Shown here: piece after piece, positions 47,475 to 57,689 of the stretch | Layout: each line of letters begins with the position of its first letter | Numbering within the stretch: the stretch's first letter is position 1 | Assembly: GCA_020629115.1 (NCBI GenBank) | Contig: JAHDDY010000015.1 | Coordinates: 1 to 59,157 of the forward strand | DNA length: 59,157 bases | Direction: 5' to 3' | DNA from: Paracoccaceae bacterium | GTDB lineage: Bacteria > Pseudomonadota > Alphaproteobacteria > Rhodobacterales > Rhodobacteraceae | Notes under the pieces: model-generated | Seen by the model: only the letters and a program-made list of their open reading frames with translations | The model's database searches: none | What the model was told of the DNA's origin: nothing | Translations under genes and position numbers: made by a program

Positions 47475-48282
47475 CCCGGCGGCCATCCGCAGGCTCGGCA
47501 TCCTCGCCGGCTCCGGCGCGCTGCCCCGGGCGGTGGCCGAGGCCTGCCGGGCGCGGGGGACCGGGCTTTACGTGATCGACCTGGAAGGGGCCGCCGCGGC
47601 CTGGGCGGGTGCGTATCCCGGCGCGCGCGTCTCGCTGGGGCAGGTCGGGCGCGTGCTGTCGCTGCTGGAGGCGGCGGGCTGCGACGCGGTGACCATGGCC
47701 GGGGGGCTGGTGCGGCCCTCGCTCGCCCGGGTCCGCTTCGACCGGAAGGGCCTGACGCTCCTGCCCCGGGTCGCGCGGCTGTTCCGCAAGGGCGACGACG
47801 GCCTGCTCTCGGGCGTGGCCGCCCTGTTCGAGGAGAACGGCTTTCCCGTCGTCGGGGCCGAGGCGTTCCTGCCGGAGGCGCTGGCGCGGGCGGGGGATAT
47901 CGTCGGCGCGGTGACCGATGCGGACGATATCGCGATGGGGCGGGCCATCCTGCGGGCGCTGTCGCCCTTCGATATCGGGCAGGCGACGGTCGTGGCGCGC
48001 GGGCGCTGTCTCGCGGTCGAGGGGCCGGAGGGCACGGCGGCGATGCTGGACCGCGCTGCCGCGCTCGATGCGCAGGGCGGCGTTCTCGTCAAGATGCCGA
48101 AGAGCGGTCAGGACCGGCGCGTCGACCGCCCCGCCATCGGCCCGGATACCGTCCGCGCGGCCCATGCGGCGGGGCTGTCGGGGATTGCGGTCGAGGCGGG
48201 GGGCGTCTTCGTGCTGGAGGGCGCGGAGGTCGAGCGGCTGGCCGCCGGGGCGGGCCTGTTCCTGCACGGCTTCGCCCCGTGA
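47458..48282 (+). CDS. lpxI: UDP-2,3-diacylglucosamine pyrophosphatase LpxI
   Basis: The 274-residue protein has RRLGILAGSGALPRAVAEACRARG at the N-terminus and the C-terminal LpxI domain (VLVKMPKSGQDRRVDRPAIGPDTV, then GIAVEAGGVFVLE), the DUF1009 layout. LpxI replaces LpxH in alphaproteobacteria and makes lipid X from UDP-2,3-diacylglucosamine. The start is GTG 47458 inside the lpxA end; lpxB starts within its stop. The gene order alone is diagnostic. Confidence 0.95.
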   Translation: MSPKPDPAAIRRLGILAGSGALPRAVAEACRARGTGLYVIDLEGAAAAWAGAYPGARVSLGQVGRVLSLLEAAGCDAVTMAGGLVRPSLARVRFDRKGLTLLPRVARLFRKGDDGLLSGVAALFEENGFPVVGAEAFLPEALARAGDIVGAVTDADDIAMGRAILRALSPFDIGQATVVARGRCLAVEGPEGTAAMLDRAAALDAQGGVLVKMPKSGQDRRVDRPAIGPDTVRAAHAAGLSGIAVEAGGVFVLEGAEVERLAAGAGLFLHGFAP

Positions 48283-49472
48283 GCGCGCCGCTGCACGTCA
48301 TGCTCGTCGCCGGGGAAAGCTCCGGCGACCGGCTCGGCGCGGCGCTCATGCGTGCTCTGCGGGCCGAGCACGGCGCGGCGCTCCGCTTTTCCGGCGTCGG
48401 CGGCGCGATGATGCGGGCCGAGGGGCTGGAGACGGTCTTCCCGGCAGAGGATATCGCCGTGATGGGCTTTGCCGAGGTGGTGCCGCACATCCCGCGCGTC
48501 CTGCGCCGCCTGCGCCAAGCCGCGGATTTCGCGGCGCGGGAGCGGCCCGACGCGCTCGTGACCATCGACGCGCAGGTCTTCTCGGCCATGCTCGCCAAGC
48601 GGGTGAAGCGCCATGCGCCGGGTGCCGCGCTGGTGCAGTACGTCGCGCCGACCGTCTGGGCGTGGAAGCCGTGGCGGGCGCGGAAGGCGGCGGCGATCTA
48701 CGACCGGATGCTGACGCTCTTTCCCTTCGAGCCGCCTTATTTCGAGCGGGAGGGGCTGGCCGCCGACTATGTCGGGCATCCGGTGGTCGAGCGCATCGCG
48801 TCGATGCCGGACGGGGCGGGGGCGGCCCTGCGCGCCGAGCTTGCCATCCCCGCGGACGCCCCGCTCCTCCTCGTCGCGCCGGGCAGCCGCCGGAGCGAGG
48901 TCGCGCGCCTGCTGGGGCCGTTCGGCGAGGCGGCGGGGCTGCTGGCCGCGCGGGTGCCGGGCCTGCGGGTGGTCCTGCCGGTGGCCGAGAGCGTGGCGGA
49001 TACGGTGATGGAGGCCGTGGCCGCCTGGCCCGTGCCGGTCCATGCGCTCGATGCTCGGGGCCTGCCGACCGACGAGGCCGAGTGCCGGAAGTTCGCGGCC
49101 TTCGGCGCGGCGGACGTGGCCCTGGTCGCGTCGGGCACGGTGGCGCTGGAGGTCGCGGCGATGCGCACGCCGATGGTGGTGGGCTACATCGTGCCGAAGG
49201 TCACCGAGTTCCTCGTCCGCCGCCTCGTGCGCGTGCGCAGCTTCACGCTGGTCAACCTCATGGCTGGGCGCAAGGCGGTGCCGGAACTGCTTCAGGAGCG
49301 GTGCACCGGGCCACGGCTGGCCGAGGCGCTCGCGGCGGCGCTGGCGGACGGGTCGGCCCAGCGCGCGGCCTTCGAGGAGGCCTTCGCGACCTTCGGAGAC
49401 GACGACGCGCCGCCCTCGACGAGGGCGGCGCGCGGGGTCCTGGCGGCGGTCGCGGGCAAGCGCGACCGATAG
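48279..49472 (+). CDS. lpxB: Lipid-A-disaccharide synthase
   Basis: The 397-residue GT19 enzyme has MLVAGESSGDRLGAALMRAL, VQYVAPTVWAWKPWRA, VGHPVVERI and ASGTVALEVAAMRTPMVVGY, all LpxB signatures. It joins lipid X with UDP-diacylglucosamine. GTG start overlaps the lpxI stop. A 12-bp perfect stem with a 3-base loop lies inside the gene end at 49406-49432, and the gene converges with gltA, whose stop is 1 base away. Confidence 0.97.
   Translation: MSAPLHVMLVAGESSGDRLGAALMRALRAEHGAALRFSGVGGAMMRAEGLETVFPAEDIAVMGFAEVVPHIPRVLRRLRQAADFAARERPDALVTIDAQVFSAMLAKRVKRHAPGAALVQYVAPTVWAWKPWRARKAAAIYDRMLTLFPFEPPYFEREGLAADYVGHPVVERIASMPDGAGAALRAELAIPADAPLLLVAPGSRRSEVARLLGPFGEAAGLLAARVPGLRVVLPVAESVADTVMEAVAAWPVPVHALDARGLPTDEAECRKFAAFGAADVALVASGTVALEVAAMRTPMVVGYIVPKVTEFLVRRLVRVRSFTLVNLMAGRKAVPELLQERCTGPRLAEALAAALADGSAQRAAFEEAFATFGDDDAPPSTRAARGVLAAVAGKRDR
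49406..49432. other. Perfect 12-bp hairpin inside the 3' end of lpxB
   Basis: CGCGCCGCCCTC and GAGGGCGGCGCG flank a 3-base GAC. It lies 40 bases before the lpxB stop at a tightly convergent gene pair with no intergenic space. It could hold back transcripts from either strand; there is no T-tract. Confidence 0.5.
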
Positions 49473-49473
49473 A

Positions 49474-50775
<1,302 letters not shown>

Positions 50776-50870
50776 GTCGTGCCCTCTCGTCAGGTGGACG
50801 CGATCCGGATGCGGCCCCCGGTACGGGGGCACCGGCCTCGGCGTCGTCTTCGATTGTCAGGGGATGCCGG

Positions 50871-52283
50871 TCAGCGCGCGATCCGGTCGTCGAGCCGCGC
50901 GAGCGTCTCGTCTCGTCCCAAGGTCGTCATCACGTCGTAGATGCCGGGTGATGAGGCCCGGCCCGTCAGGGCGGCACGCATAGGTTGCGCCACCTTGCCC
51001 AGCTTGACATCCTTGTCCGACGCGAAGGCCTTCACCGTGTCTTCCAGCGTTTCGGCCTGCCAGTCGGTAGCATTTCGCAGTCGCGAAGTCAATTCCGCGA
51101 GCAGCGTACAGGCCTCCTCCGACAGCAGTTTCGCGGCCTTCGCGTCGAGATCGAGGGGGCGCGTCGCGTAGATGTAATAGGCCGAATCGATCAACTCGAC
51201 GATCGTCTTCGCACGCTCCTTGAGGCCCGGCATGGCCTCGCGCAGGGCATCCTTCTGCGTGTCCGTCAGGTCGGGGCGGTCGTCGCTGCGCGCCATCGCG
51301 GCGGCGGCGGTCTCGGCGAGATAGGCGTCGTCGGCGGCGCGCATGTGCTGGCCGTTGAGGTTCTCCAGCTTCGCGAAATCGAACCGGGCCGCCGACTTGT
51401 TGATGCCGTCGAGACCGAACCACGCGACCGCCTGCTCCGTGGTGAAGAATTCCTCGTCCCCGTGCGACCAGCCGAGCCGGGCGAGATAGTTGCGCATCGC
51501 CTCGGGCAGGTAGCCCATGTCGCGATACTCGCCGACGCCGAGCGCGCCGTGGCGCTTCGACAGCTTCGACCCGTCCGGGCCGTGGATCAGCGGGATGTGC
51601 GCAAAGACGGGCGGGGTGTAGCCGAGCGCCTCGTAGATCAGCGTCTGCCGCGCGGCGTTGGTCAGATGATCGTCGCCCCGGATGACGTGGGTGACGCCCA
51701 TGTCGTGATCGTCCACGACTACGGCGAGCATGTAGGTCGGTGTGCCATCCGAGCGCAGGAGGATGAGATCGTCGAGCTGCTCGTTGCCGAAGGCCACCCG
51801 GCCCTGCACCGCATCCTCGATCACCGTCTCGCCCTCGCGCGGGGCCTTGAGCCGCACGGTGAAGGGCAGGTCGGAGGTCAGGTCCGGGGCCGCGTCGCGC
51901 CAGGGGCTGTCGAAGCCCAGGGGGCGCTTCTCGGCGCGGGCCTGCTCGCGGGCGGCGTCGATCTGCTCCTTGGTGGCGTGGCAGCGATAGGCGGTGCCGC
52001 GCGCGATCATCGCCTCGGCGGCGGCGCGGTGGGCGTCGGCGCGGCTCGCCTGGCTGACCGCCTCGCCGTCGTGATCGAGGCCGAGCCAGTCCATCCCCTC
52101 CAGGATCGCCGCCGTCGCCTCGGGCGTGGAGCGGGCGATATCGGTATCCTCGATGCGCAGGAGGAACGTGCCGCCGTGACGCTTCGCGAACAGCCAGTTG
52201 AACAGCGCCGTGCGCGCGCCGCCGATATGAAGGAAGCCGGTGGGCGACGGCGCGAAACGGGTGACGGGAGGGGTGGCGCTCAT
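50871..52283 (-). CDS. gltX: Glutamate--tRNA ligase
   Basis: The 470-residue class I synthetase has the HIGH-type motif [17 protein letters not shown] and the KMSKS-type motif [10 protein letters not shown], with RIEDTD in between. It charges tRNA-Glu. The four cysteines of the zinc-binding GluRS type are not seen. It is divergent from comEC, sharing a 38-base gap. Confidence 0.96.
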   Translation of the reverse strand: MSATPPVTRFAPSPTGFLHIGGARTALFNWLFAKRHGGTFLLRIEDTDIARSTPEATAAILEGMDWLGLDHDGEAVSQASRADAHRAAAEAMIARGTAYRCHATKEQIDAAREQARAEKRPLGFDSPWRDAAPDLTSDLPFTVRLKAPREGETVIEDAVQGRVAFGNEQLDDLILLRSDGTPTYMLAVVVDDHDMGVTHVIRGDDHLTNAARQTLIYEALGYTPPVFAHIPLIHGPDGSKLSKRHGALGVGEYRDMGYLPEAMRNYLARLGWSHGDEEFFTTEQAVAWFGLDGINKSAARFDFAKLENLNGQHMRAADDAYLAETAAAAMARSDDRPDLTDTQKDALREAMPGLKERAKTIVELIDSAYYIYATRPLDLDAKAAKLLSEEACTLLAELTSRLRNATDWQAETLEDTVKAFASDKDVKLGKVAQPMRAALTGRASSPGIYDVMTTLGRDETLARLDDRIAR

Positions 52284-52321
52284 CGCTGGCTCCTGCTTTG
52301 GTGTGGCGGGACGGGGGGGTT

Positions 52322-54358
52322 ATGGCCGAGGCGCGGCATTCCGTAAAGCGGTTATGGCGAGGACAGGCGCGTCGTTTCGCGCTCTGGGTGCCTGTGCTTG
52401 TCGCCTGCGGCGTGTGGATGCGCTTCATCGGGGTCGCGCCTCCTTGGCTGCTCGCCGGGGCGGGGGTGGTGGCGCTCGCGTGGGTTTCGCCGGTGCGGTT
52501 GCCCGTCTTCTGGGCCGTATGCGCCCTCGCGGCGGGATTCGGGGCGGCGGAATGGCGCATTCGCGACGTGGCCGCGCCGGTGCTGGCGGAGCCGTGGCGC
52601 GGGGAGGTGTCGGGGCAGGTGCGGATCGTCGATGCCTCGCTGTCCGGGCGGCCGCGCCTGACGCTCGACGCGGTGGCGATGCCGGGGATGGCGGAGGTGC
52701 CCGCGCGCGTGCGGGTATCCGTCCGTCCCGGCGTGACGGTACGGGTCGGGGACCGGGTGCGCCTGCGCGCCGTCCTCGCCGCGCCGCGCGGGCCGCCGGA
52801 GCCGGGAGCGTTCGACTTCTCGCGCATGGCGTATTTCGACCGGCTGGGCGCGGTGGGCTACGCGACCGGGGCGGTGCGGGTATCGCCCATTCCCGCGCTC
52901 GGCCTGCCGGTCCGGCTGCGGGTGGACCGCTGGCGGGGCACGATCGCGGCGGCCCTGCGGGCGCGGATCGGCGGGGAGGAGGGGGGCATCGCCGCCGCGC
53001 TGACGGTGGGCGACCGGGGCGGCATCCCGCCGGAGGCGCGCGACGCGCTGCGCGATTCGGGGCTGGCGCACCTCCTCGCGATCTCGGGGCTGCATATGGG
53101 TCTTCTCGCCGGGCTGGTCTTCTGGACGGTGCGGCTCGCCCTCGCGCTGCCGCCCGTGCTGGCCGAGCGCATCGCGATCCGCAAGGTCGCCGCATCGTGC
53201 GCGCTGGCGGCGGCGGGGGCCTATCTCGTGCTGTCGGGGGCGGGGGTCGCGACGCAGCGGGCCTTCATCATGGCGGCGGTGGCGCTCGTGGCCGTTCTCG
53301 TCGACCGGACGGCGGTGAGCCTGCGCGGGGTGGCGGTGGCGGCGGTGCTCATCCTGCTGGCGCGGCCCGAAAGCCTGTTCGAGGCGGGGTTCCAGATGTC
53401 CTTCGCCGCGGTGGCCGCGCTGGTCGCTGGATACGATGCAACCCGCGGGTTCTGGCGCGCGCGGGCGGAGCGGCGGGGCATCGGGGCGCGGCTGGCGACG
53501 GGGGCGATGGCTACGGTGATGACCAGCGTGCTGGCCGGGGCGGCGACGGCCCCCTTCGCGGCCTATCATTTCAACCGGCTCGTGATCTGGAGCCTGCCCG
53601 CGAACCTGCTGGCGACGCCGGCCATGGGACTGTGGATCATGCCCTGCGTCATCCTAGCCGCCGTGCTGGCCCCCGTCGGGCTGGACGGTGTCGCCCTCGT
53701 CCTGCTGGGCATGGGAATAGCCTGGGTCATGGGGATCGCGCGGTGGTTCGGCGGGCTGGACGGGGCGGTCGAGGGCATCGCGGCAACGTCGCCGGTCGCC
53801 CTGGCCTGCATCGTCCTCGGCGGCCTGTGGGTGGTGATCTGGCGCGGCGGCCTGCGCCTTCCGGGGGCCGTCGTCGTGGCGGCAGGCCTGTGGCTGTGGG
53901 CGGGAACGGACCGGCCCGACCTGTTCGTCGCGCGCGACGCGGAATTGATCGCCGGTCGGGGCGAGGACGGGCGGCTCTGGGTCAGCCGCGCCCGCGCGGA
54001 GGGCTATACCGCCCGGCTGTGGCTGCGCCGGAACGGCTCCGCGCGGCCCGACCGCGATGCGGCCTACGACCGGCGCGAATGGTCCTGCAACGCGCGCAGA
54101 TGCCGGGGCTGGACGGGCGCGGGACAGGACCGGCGGGTCATCTTCCTGCGTAGGGGGGACGCGAATGCCTACGATTGCGCGGAGGGAGGCATCCTGATCG
54201 CGCCGCACCTTCCGGAACCGCAAACCCCCGCGTGCCTTTTCATCGGACAGGAGACGCTGGCCGGGATCAGCGGATTGACCGTCGCCTTTCCGGACGGGCG
54301 CGCGCCGGTCGTGCGGACGGCGCGGCCGTGGTCCGGTGCGGGCGATCAGGCGCGGTAG
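52322..54358 (+). CDS. ComEC/Rec2-like DNA-uptake membrane protein
   Basis: The 678-residue protein has N-terminal membrane segments, a soluble ComEC OB-like region, and the competence core with LAHLLAISGLHMGLLAGLVFW, SGAGVATQRAFIMAAVAL and FEAGFQMSFAAVAAL. These match the ComEC/Rec2 channel. A beta-lactamase-like C-terminal domain is reduced or lacking. ATG 52322 is chosen over GTG 52298 for its GGGGGGG upstream. ComEC moves single-stranded DNA across the inner membrane; in Rhodobacterales it is also needed for uptake of gene-transfer-agent DNA. Its end overlaps lexA by 13 bases. Confidence 0.9.
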   Translation: MAEARHSVKRLWRGQARRFALWVPVLVACGVWMRFIGVAPPWLLAGAGVVALAWVSPVRLPVFWAVCALAAGFGAAEWRIRDVAAPVLAEPWRGEVSGQVRIVDASLSGRPRLTLDAVAMPGMAEVPARVRVSVRPGVTVRVGDRVRLRAVLAAPRGPPEPGAFDFSRMAYFDRLGAVGYATGAVRVSPIPALGLPVRLRVDRWRGTIAAALRARIGGEEGGIAAALTVGDRGGIPPEARDALRDSGLAHLLAISGLHMGLLAGLVFWTVRLALALPPVLAERIAIRKVAASCALAAAGAYLVLSGAGVATQRAFIMAAVALVAVLVDRTAVSLRGVAVAAVLILLARPESLFEAGFQMSFAAVAALVAGYDATRGFWRARAERRGIGARLATGAMATVMTSVLAGAATAPFAAYHFNRLVIWSLPANLLATPAMGLWIMPCVILAAVLAPVGLDGVALVLLGMGIAWVMGIARWFGGLDGAVEGIAATSPVALACIVLGGLWVVIWRGGLRLPGAVVVAAGLWLWAGTDRPDLFVARDAELIAGRGEDGRLWVSRARAEGYTARLWLRRNGSARPDRDAAYDRREWSCNARRCRGWTGAGQDRRVIFLRRGDANAYDCAEGGILIAPHLPEPQTPACLFIGQETLAGISGLTVAFPDGRAPVVRTARPWSGAGDQAR

Positions 54359-55050
54359 CTGCGCATCAGGGCGGTCAGGCGCCCCTGGATCGTCACCTGA
54401 TCCGGGGCGTAGCGCTGCTTCTCGTAGATCGGGTTCTCTGGCTGAAGCACGATGGTGTCGCCGTCCATCTTCAGCGTCTTCAGCGTTGCCTTGTTCTCGT
54501 CGTGGATCAGGGCCACGACGATCTCGCCGGGGCGGGCCGTCTCGCTGCGCTCCACGATGACCGTGTCGCCGTCATGGATGCCCGCGCCGGTCATGGAGTC
54601 CCCGTCGACGGTCAGCGCGTAGAACTCGCCCGCAGCGGGAACCATCGCGTCGGGCACCGCCACGATATCGTCGGGCTGGCCGAGGGCGGCGTCGATCGGC
54701 TGACCGGCGGCGATCTTGCTGAGCTTGGGAATCTCCCGCACGCCGACCGGAAGCGCGGCGGGTCTGGCCTCTTCCTGTCTCCTGCCCCCCTCGATCACGC
54801 GGGGGCGGAACGGCATGGCATTCGCCTTCGCCATCTCCTCGGGGCGCTTGAGCACCTCCAGCGCCCGGGCGCGGTGCCGCAGACGGCGCAGGAAGCCGCG
54901 CTCCTCCAGGGCGCTGATGAGCCGGTGAATCCCGGATTTCGACTTGAGTTCCAGCGCCTCCTTCATCTCGTCGAAGGACGGCGAGATGCCCTTCTCGCTG
55001 ATATGCTGGTCGATGAAGGTCAAGAGCTGGTGCTGTTTCTTGGTCAGCAT
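54346..55050 (-). CDS. lexA: SOS regulator LexA
   Basis: The 234-residue repressor starts MLTKKQHQLLTFIDQHIS, with winged-helix residues PSFDEMKEALELKSKSGIHRLI. The autocleavage site is A115-G116 (KIAAGQP), the catalytic serine S152 (DGDSMTGAGI), and the lysine is probably K191. LexA represses SOS genes until RecA filaments trigger its self-cleavage. The upstream SOS box (55168-55182) shows autoregulation. The 3' end overlaps comEC by 13 bases in the convergent orientation. Confidence 0.96.
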   Translation of the reverse strand: MLTKKQHQLLTFIDQHISEKGISPSFDEMKEALELKSKSGIHRLISALEERGFLRRLRHRARALEVLKRPEEMAKANAMPFRPRVIEGGRRQEEARPAALPVGVREIPKLSKIAAGQPIDAALGQPDDIVAVPDAMVPAAGEFYALTVDGDSMTGAGIHDGDTVIVERSETARPGEIVVALIHDENKATLKTLKMDGDTIVLQPENPIYEKQRYAPDQVTIQGRLTALMRSYRA

Positions 55051-55167
55051 GTCGGGTCCCTCCGGGCTCCGGGGCGTGGCCCGGCGTTGTCGGCGCGCGG
55101 CAGTTCCCCCTGGGTTCTGCCTCAAGATACGCCTTGTTCCTGATACGGGTTCATGTAATCGCTTTTC

Positions 55168-55182
55168 GTTCTATTTTGGTTC
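55168..55182. promoter_or_regulatory. LexA (SOS) box upstream of lexA
   Basis: GTTC-TATTTTG-GTTC matches the alphaproteobacterial LexA operator GTTC-N7-GTTC exactly. It lies 118 bases before the lexA ATG in AT-rich DNA. A weaker GTTC-N9-GTTC pair lies at 55136-55152 and has the wrong spacing. Confidence 0.8.
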
Positions 55183-55237
55183 GTATCCCGTGTCAACGCC
55201 TCAGATATGGTTTATGTCTTTTTTCATAGCCGCCCGC

Positions 55238-55801
55238 TCAGCGGATGTTCCAGCCGGCGAGGGCCGTCCGATTCGGGTTGCGCCAGACGAGGGCGCGGTG
55301 GCCCCACTGGATCTCGAAGGCCATGCTACGCGCGATGGGCGCGCCGGTGACGTGCGCCGCGATCAGGCGCAGGGGGCCGCCATGGGATACGACGACGAGG
55401 GGCGCGTCGACCACCTCGACGCCGTCCCACCAGTCCAGCACCCGGGCGGCCACCGCCTCGACCGATTCTCCCCCGGGCGGGACGTAGCCGGTGACGTTCG
55501 CGGCCCAGGCGTCGACATGGTTCCTCGGCAGGTCATCCCAGGCCCGCCCCTCCCATTCGCCGAAATCCATCTCCACGAGGCGCGCATCCGTCGCGACCGG
55601 GCGGTCGCCCGCCAGCGCCTCGGCGAGCTTGCGCGCGCGCCGCTGCGGGCTGGCGACGAAACGGGCATCGGCGGGCAGCGCCGGCGCGAGGCGGGCGGCG
55701 TCGGCGGCCAGGTGCGCCGGGTCCGGCTCCAGATCGAGCGAGCCGTAGCACATCCCGAGGGGGGCGACGGTCCGGGGGTGGCGAATCAGGTGGATATCCA
55801 T
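55238..55801 (-). CDS. cobC: Histidine phosphatase, probable alpha-ribazole phosphatase CobC
   Basis: The 187-residue protein has the RHG-type motif DIHLIRHPRTVAP, with FVASPQRRARKLAEALAG, DFGEWEGRAWDDLP and VVVSHGGPLRLIAA containing the second histidine. These fit the phosphoglycerate-mutase-like family; linkage to cobS and cobT indicates removal of phosphate from alpha-ribazole 5'-phosphate. The start overlaps the cobS end by 16 bases. Confidence 0.85.
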   Translation of the reverse strand: MDIHLIRHPRTVAPLGMCYGSLDLEPDPAHLAADAARLAPALPADARFVASPQRRARKLAEALAGDRPVATDARLVEMDFGEWEGRAWDDLPRNHVDAWAANVTGYVPPGGESVEAVAARVLDWWDGVEVVDAPLVVVSHGGPLRLIAAHVTGAPIARSMAFEIQWGHRALVWRNPNRTALAGWNIR

Positions 55802-56592
55802 GCGCTCGCTCCGATGAGGAAGGCGGTTTCGGTGAGTTGCTGCTGCGCGCCCAGCGTATCGCCGGTCCAGCCGCCCAGGCGTCGACGCATCGTGCGCGCG
55901 AGAAGGGCGGCGGTCAGCGCGGACAGGATGACGGCGAGGGCAAGGGCAAGGGCGGCGAGACGGTGCGGATCGGCCGCGCGGGACAGCGCAAGGGGGGGGG
56001 CGAGGGTCAGGGCGGCGAAGAGGATCGTGCGCAGCCATTCGCCCCGGTGCACGGCCCGCGAAATCGGTGCGACCTTCGCGTCGGCGGGGTCGCGGGCGTA
56101 GTCGAGCGCCTTGACGGTCGGGTAGAGCCACGCGCGGCTCAGGCCGTGGGCGGCGACGAGGGCGGCGGCGGCGAGGGCGGGGGGCATCGCGGACAGCGCG
56201 GCGACCTTCGCGCCGAGGACGAGGACGAGGGCGACGACGCCGAACGCGCCGACATGGCTGTCTTTCATGATGGCCAAAGCCCGCCCGGAATCGCGCGCCC
56301 CGAGGCCGTCGGCGAAGTCGGCCAGCCCGTCCTCGTGCAGCGCCCCGGTCAGCACGATCCCCGTGCCGATGGCGAGAATCGCGGCGAGGGGCGGGACGAG
56401 AAGGGCGCTCGCCACGAGATGGACCGCGCCGCAGGCCGCGCCGATCAGCCCGCCGACGAGGGCGAAATGCGGCGTCGCGCGGTCGAGGCGTCCGGCCTCC
56501 CACCCCGTCCAGGCGGGGGTCGGCAGGCGGGTGAGGAACTGCACGGCAGAGAAGAACGCCTGCGCCTCGCGGTACGCCGCCCGCCGGATCAT
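55786..56592 (-). CDS. cobS: Adenosylcobinamide-GDP ribazoletransferase
   Basis: The 268-residue membrane enzyme has FFSAVQFLTRLPTPAW at the N-terminus, TGALHEDGLADFADGLGAR with the conserved acidic residues, and several hydrophobic helices. It joins adenosylcobinamide-GDP to alpha-ribazole, the last nucleotide-loop step. ATG 56592 overlaps the cobT stop (ATGA). The gene shows the expected length. Confidence 0.93.
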   Translation of the reverse strand: MIRRAAYREAQAFFSAVQFLTRLPTPAWTGWEAGRLDRATPHFALVGGLIGAACGAVHLVASALLVPPLAAILAIGTGIVLTGALHEDGLADFADGLGARDSGRALAIMKDSHVGAFGVVALVLVLGAKVAALSAMPPALAAAALVAAHGLSRAWLYPTVKALDYARDPADAKVAPISRAVHRGEWLRTILFAALTLAPPLALSRAADPHRLAALALALAVILSALTAALLARTMRRRLGGWTGDTLGAQQQLTETAFLIGASAWIST

Positions 56593-57596
56593 CGCGGGTA
56601 GTCGGCGAGATCCGTCAGCATGGCCGCCGCCGCCCGGACGAGCGGGATGGCGAGCGCCGCTCCCGACCCCTCTCCGAGGCGCAGACCTAGGTCGAGCAGC
56701 GGGTCGGCGTCGAGCGCGTCGAGGATGGCCTTCGCCCCCGGCTCGGCGGAGCGGTGGGCGAAGATCATGCGCTCGCGCGCCGCCGGAGCGATGCGCACGG
56801 CCGTCAGCGCCGCCGCCCCGGCGATGAACCCGTCCACGAGGACGAGGCGGTTCTCCGCGGCGCCGCCGAGCATGAACCCGGCCATCATCGCGATCTCGAA
56901 CCCGCCGAACTCGGCCAGCACGCCGTGCGGGTCGGTCGCGTCGGCGCGCGCGGCGGCCCTGGCGAGCGCGGCGCGCTTTCTCTCCAGCCCCGGATCGTCC
57001 AGCCCCGCGCCGCGCCCGATCACCGGGTCGAGGGGGGCGGGGGCGAGGCGATGGACGAGGAGGCTGGCGCTCGCGGTGTTGCCGATGCCCATCTCGCCGG
57101 GGGCGAGGATATCGACGCCCTCGGCCACCGCCTCGCGGGCCAGCGCGATGCCCGCGTCGAGGGCGGCGTCGCGCTGCGCCGGGGTCATGGCCGGCTCCCG
57201 GGCGGCATTGCGCGTGCCCGGCGCGATCTTCGCGTCGGTCAGGTCGGGATGGGCGGGCAGGGCGCTCGCCACCCCGGCATCGACCACCCGCAGTTCCGCC
57301 CCCGCGATCCGCGCGAAGGCCGAGATGGTCGCCCCGCCGGCGAGGAAGTTGCCGACCATGGCGGCGGTGACCTCGGGCGGATGGGCGGAGACGCCCTCGG
57401 CGGTCAGCCCGTGATCCCCGGCGAAGACGACCGAGCGGGCCTTGCCGAGCGCGGGCCGCGCCGTGCCCCGGACGAGGGCGATCTGCAAGGCGAGGTCTTC
57501 GAGCCGGCCGAGCGAGCCGACGGGCTTTGCCTTGCCGTCGATCGTCTCGCGCAGGGCGGGTTCGGCGGCGCGGTCGAGGGGGGGGATGTCGATCAT
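56589..57596 (-). CDS. cobT: Nicotinate-nucleotide--dimethylbenzimidazole phosphoribosyltransferase
   Basis: The 335-residue enzyme has KAKPVGSLGRLEDLALQIA, VVFAGDHGLTAEGVSAHP, GEMGIGNTASASLL and GFMLGGAAENRLVLVDGFIAGAAAL, the CobT signatures. It makes alpha-ribazole phosphate for cobalamin. It heads the cobT-cobS-cobC operon, all with overlapping ends. Upstream is a repeat (family B copy 2). Confidence 0.95.
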   Translation of the reverse strand: MIDIPPLDRAAEPALRETIDGKAKPVGSLGRLEDLALQIALVRGTARPALGKARSVVFAGDHGLTAEGVSAHPPEVTAAMVGNFLAGGATISAFARIAGAELRVVDAGVASALPAHPDLTDAKIAPGTRNAAREPAMTPAQRDAALDAGIALAREAVAEGVDILAPGEMGIGNTASASLLVHRLAPAPLDPVIGRGAGLDDPGLERKRAALARAAARADATDPHGVLAEFGGFEIAMMAGFMLGGAAENRLVLVDGFIAGAAALTAVRIAPAARERMIFAHRSAEPGAKAILDALDADPLLDLGLRLGEGSGAALAIPLVRAAAAMLTDLADYPR

Positions 57597-57607
57597 GGGG
57601 CATACGC

Positions 57608-57682
57608 TGCCCCGGACTCGATCCGGGGCCTTTCCGGGCAGGAGCTTCGATCCAATGGGTTCCGGATCAAGTCCGGCACAGG
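57608..57682. repeat. Paired-hairpin intergenic repeat, family B copy 2
   Basis: TGCCCCGGACTCGATCCGGGGC is followed by a spacer with GGAGCTTCGATCCAA and TTCCGGATCAAGTCCGGCACA. The layout matches 28563-28642. It lies between the FAD-oxidase end and cobT. Confidence 0.6.
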
Positions 57683-57689
57683 AGGAAAG

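Noticed and set aside
55136-55152. Second LexA box upstream of lexA
   Set aside because: GTTC-N9-GTTC spacing does not match GTTC-N7-GTTC.
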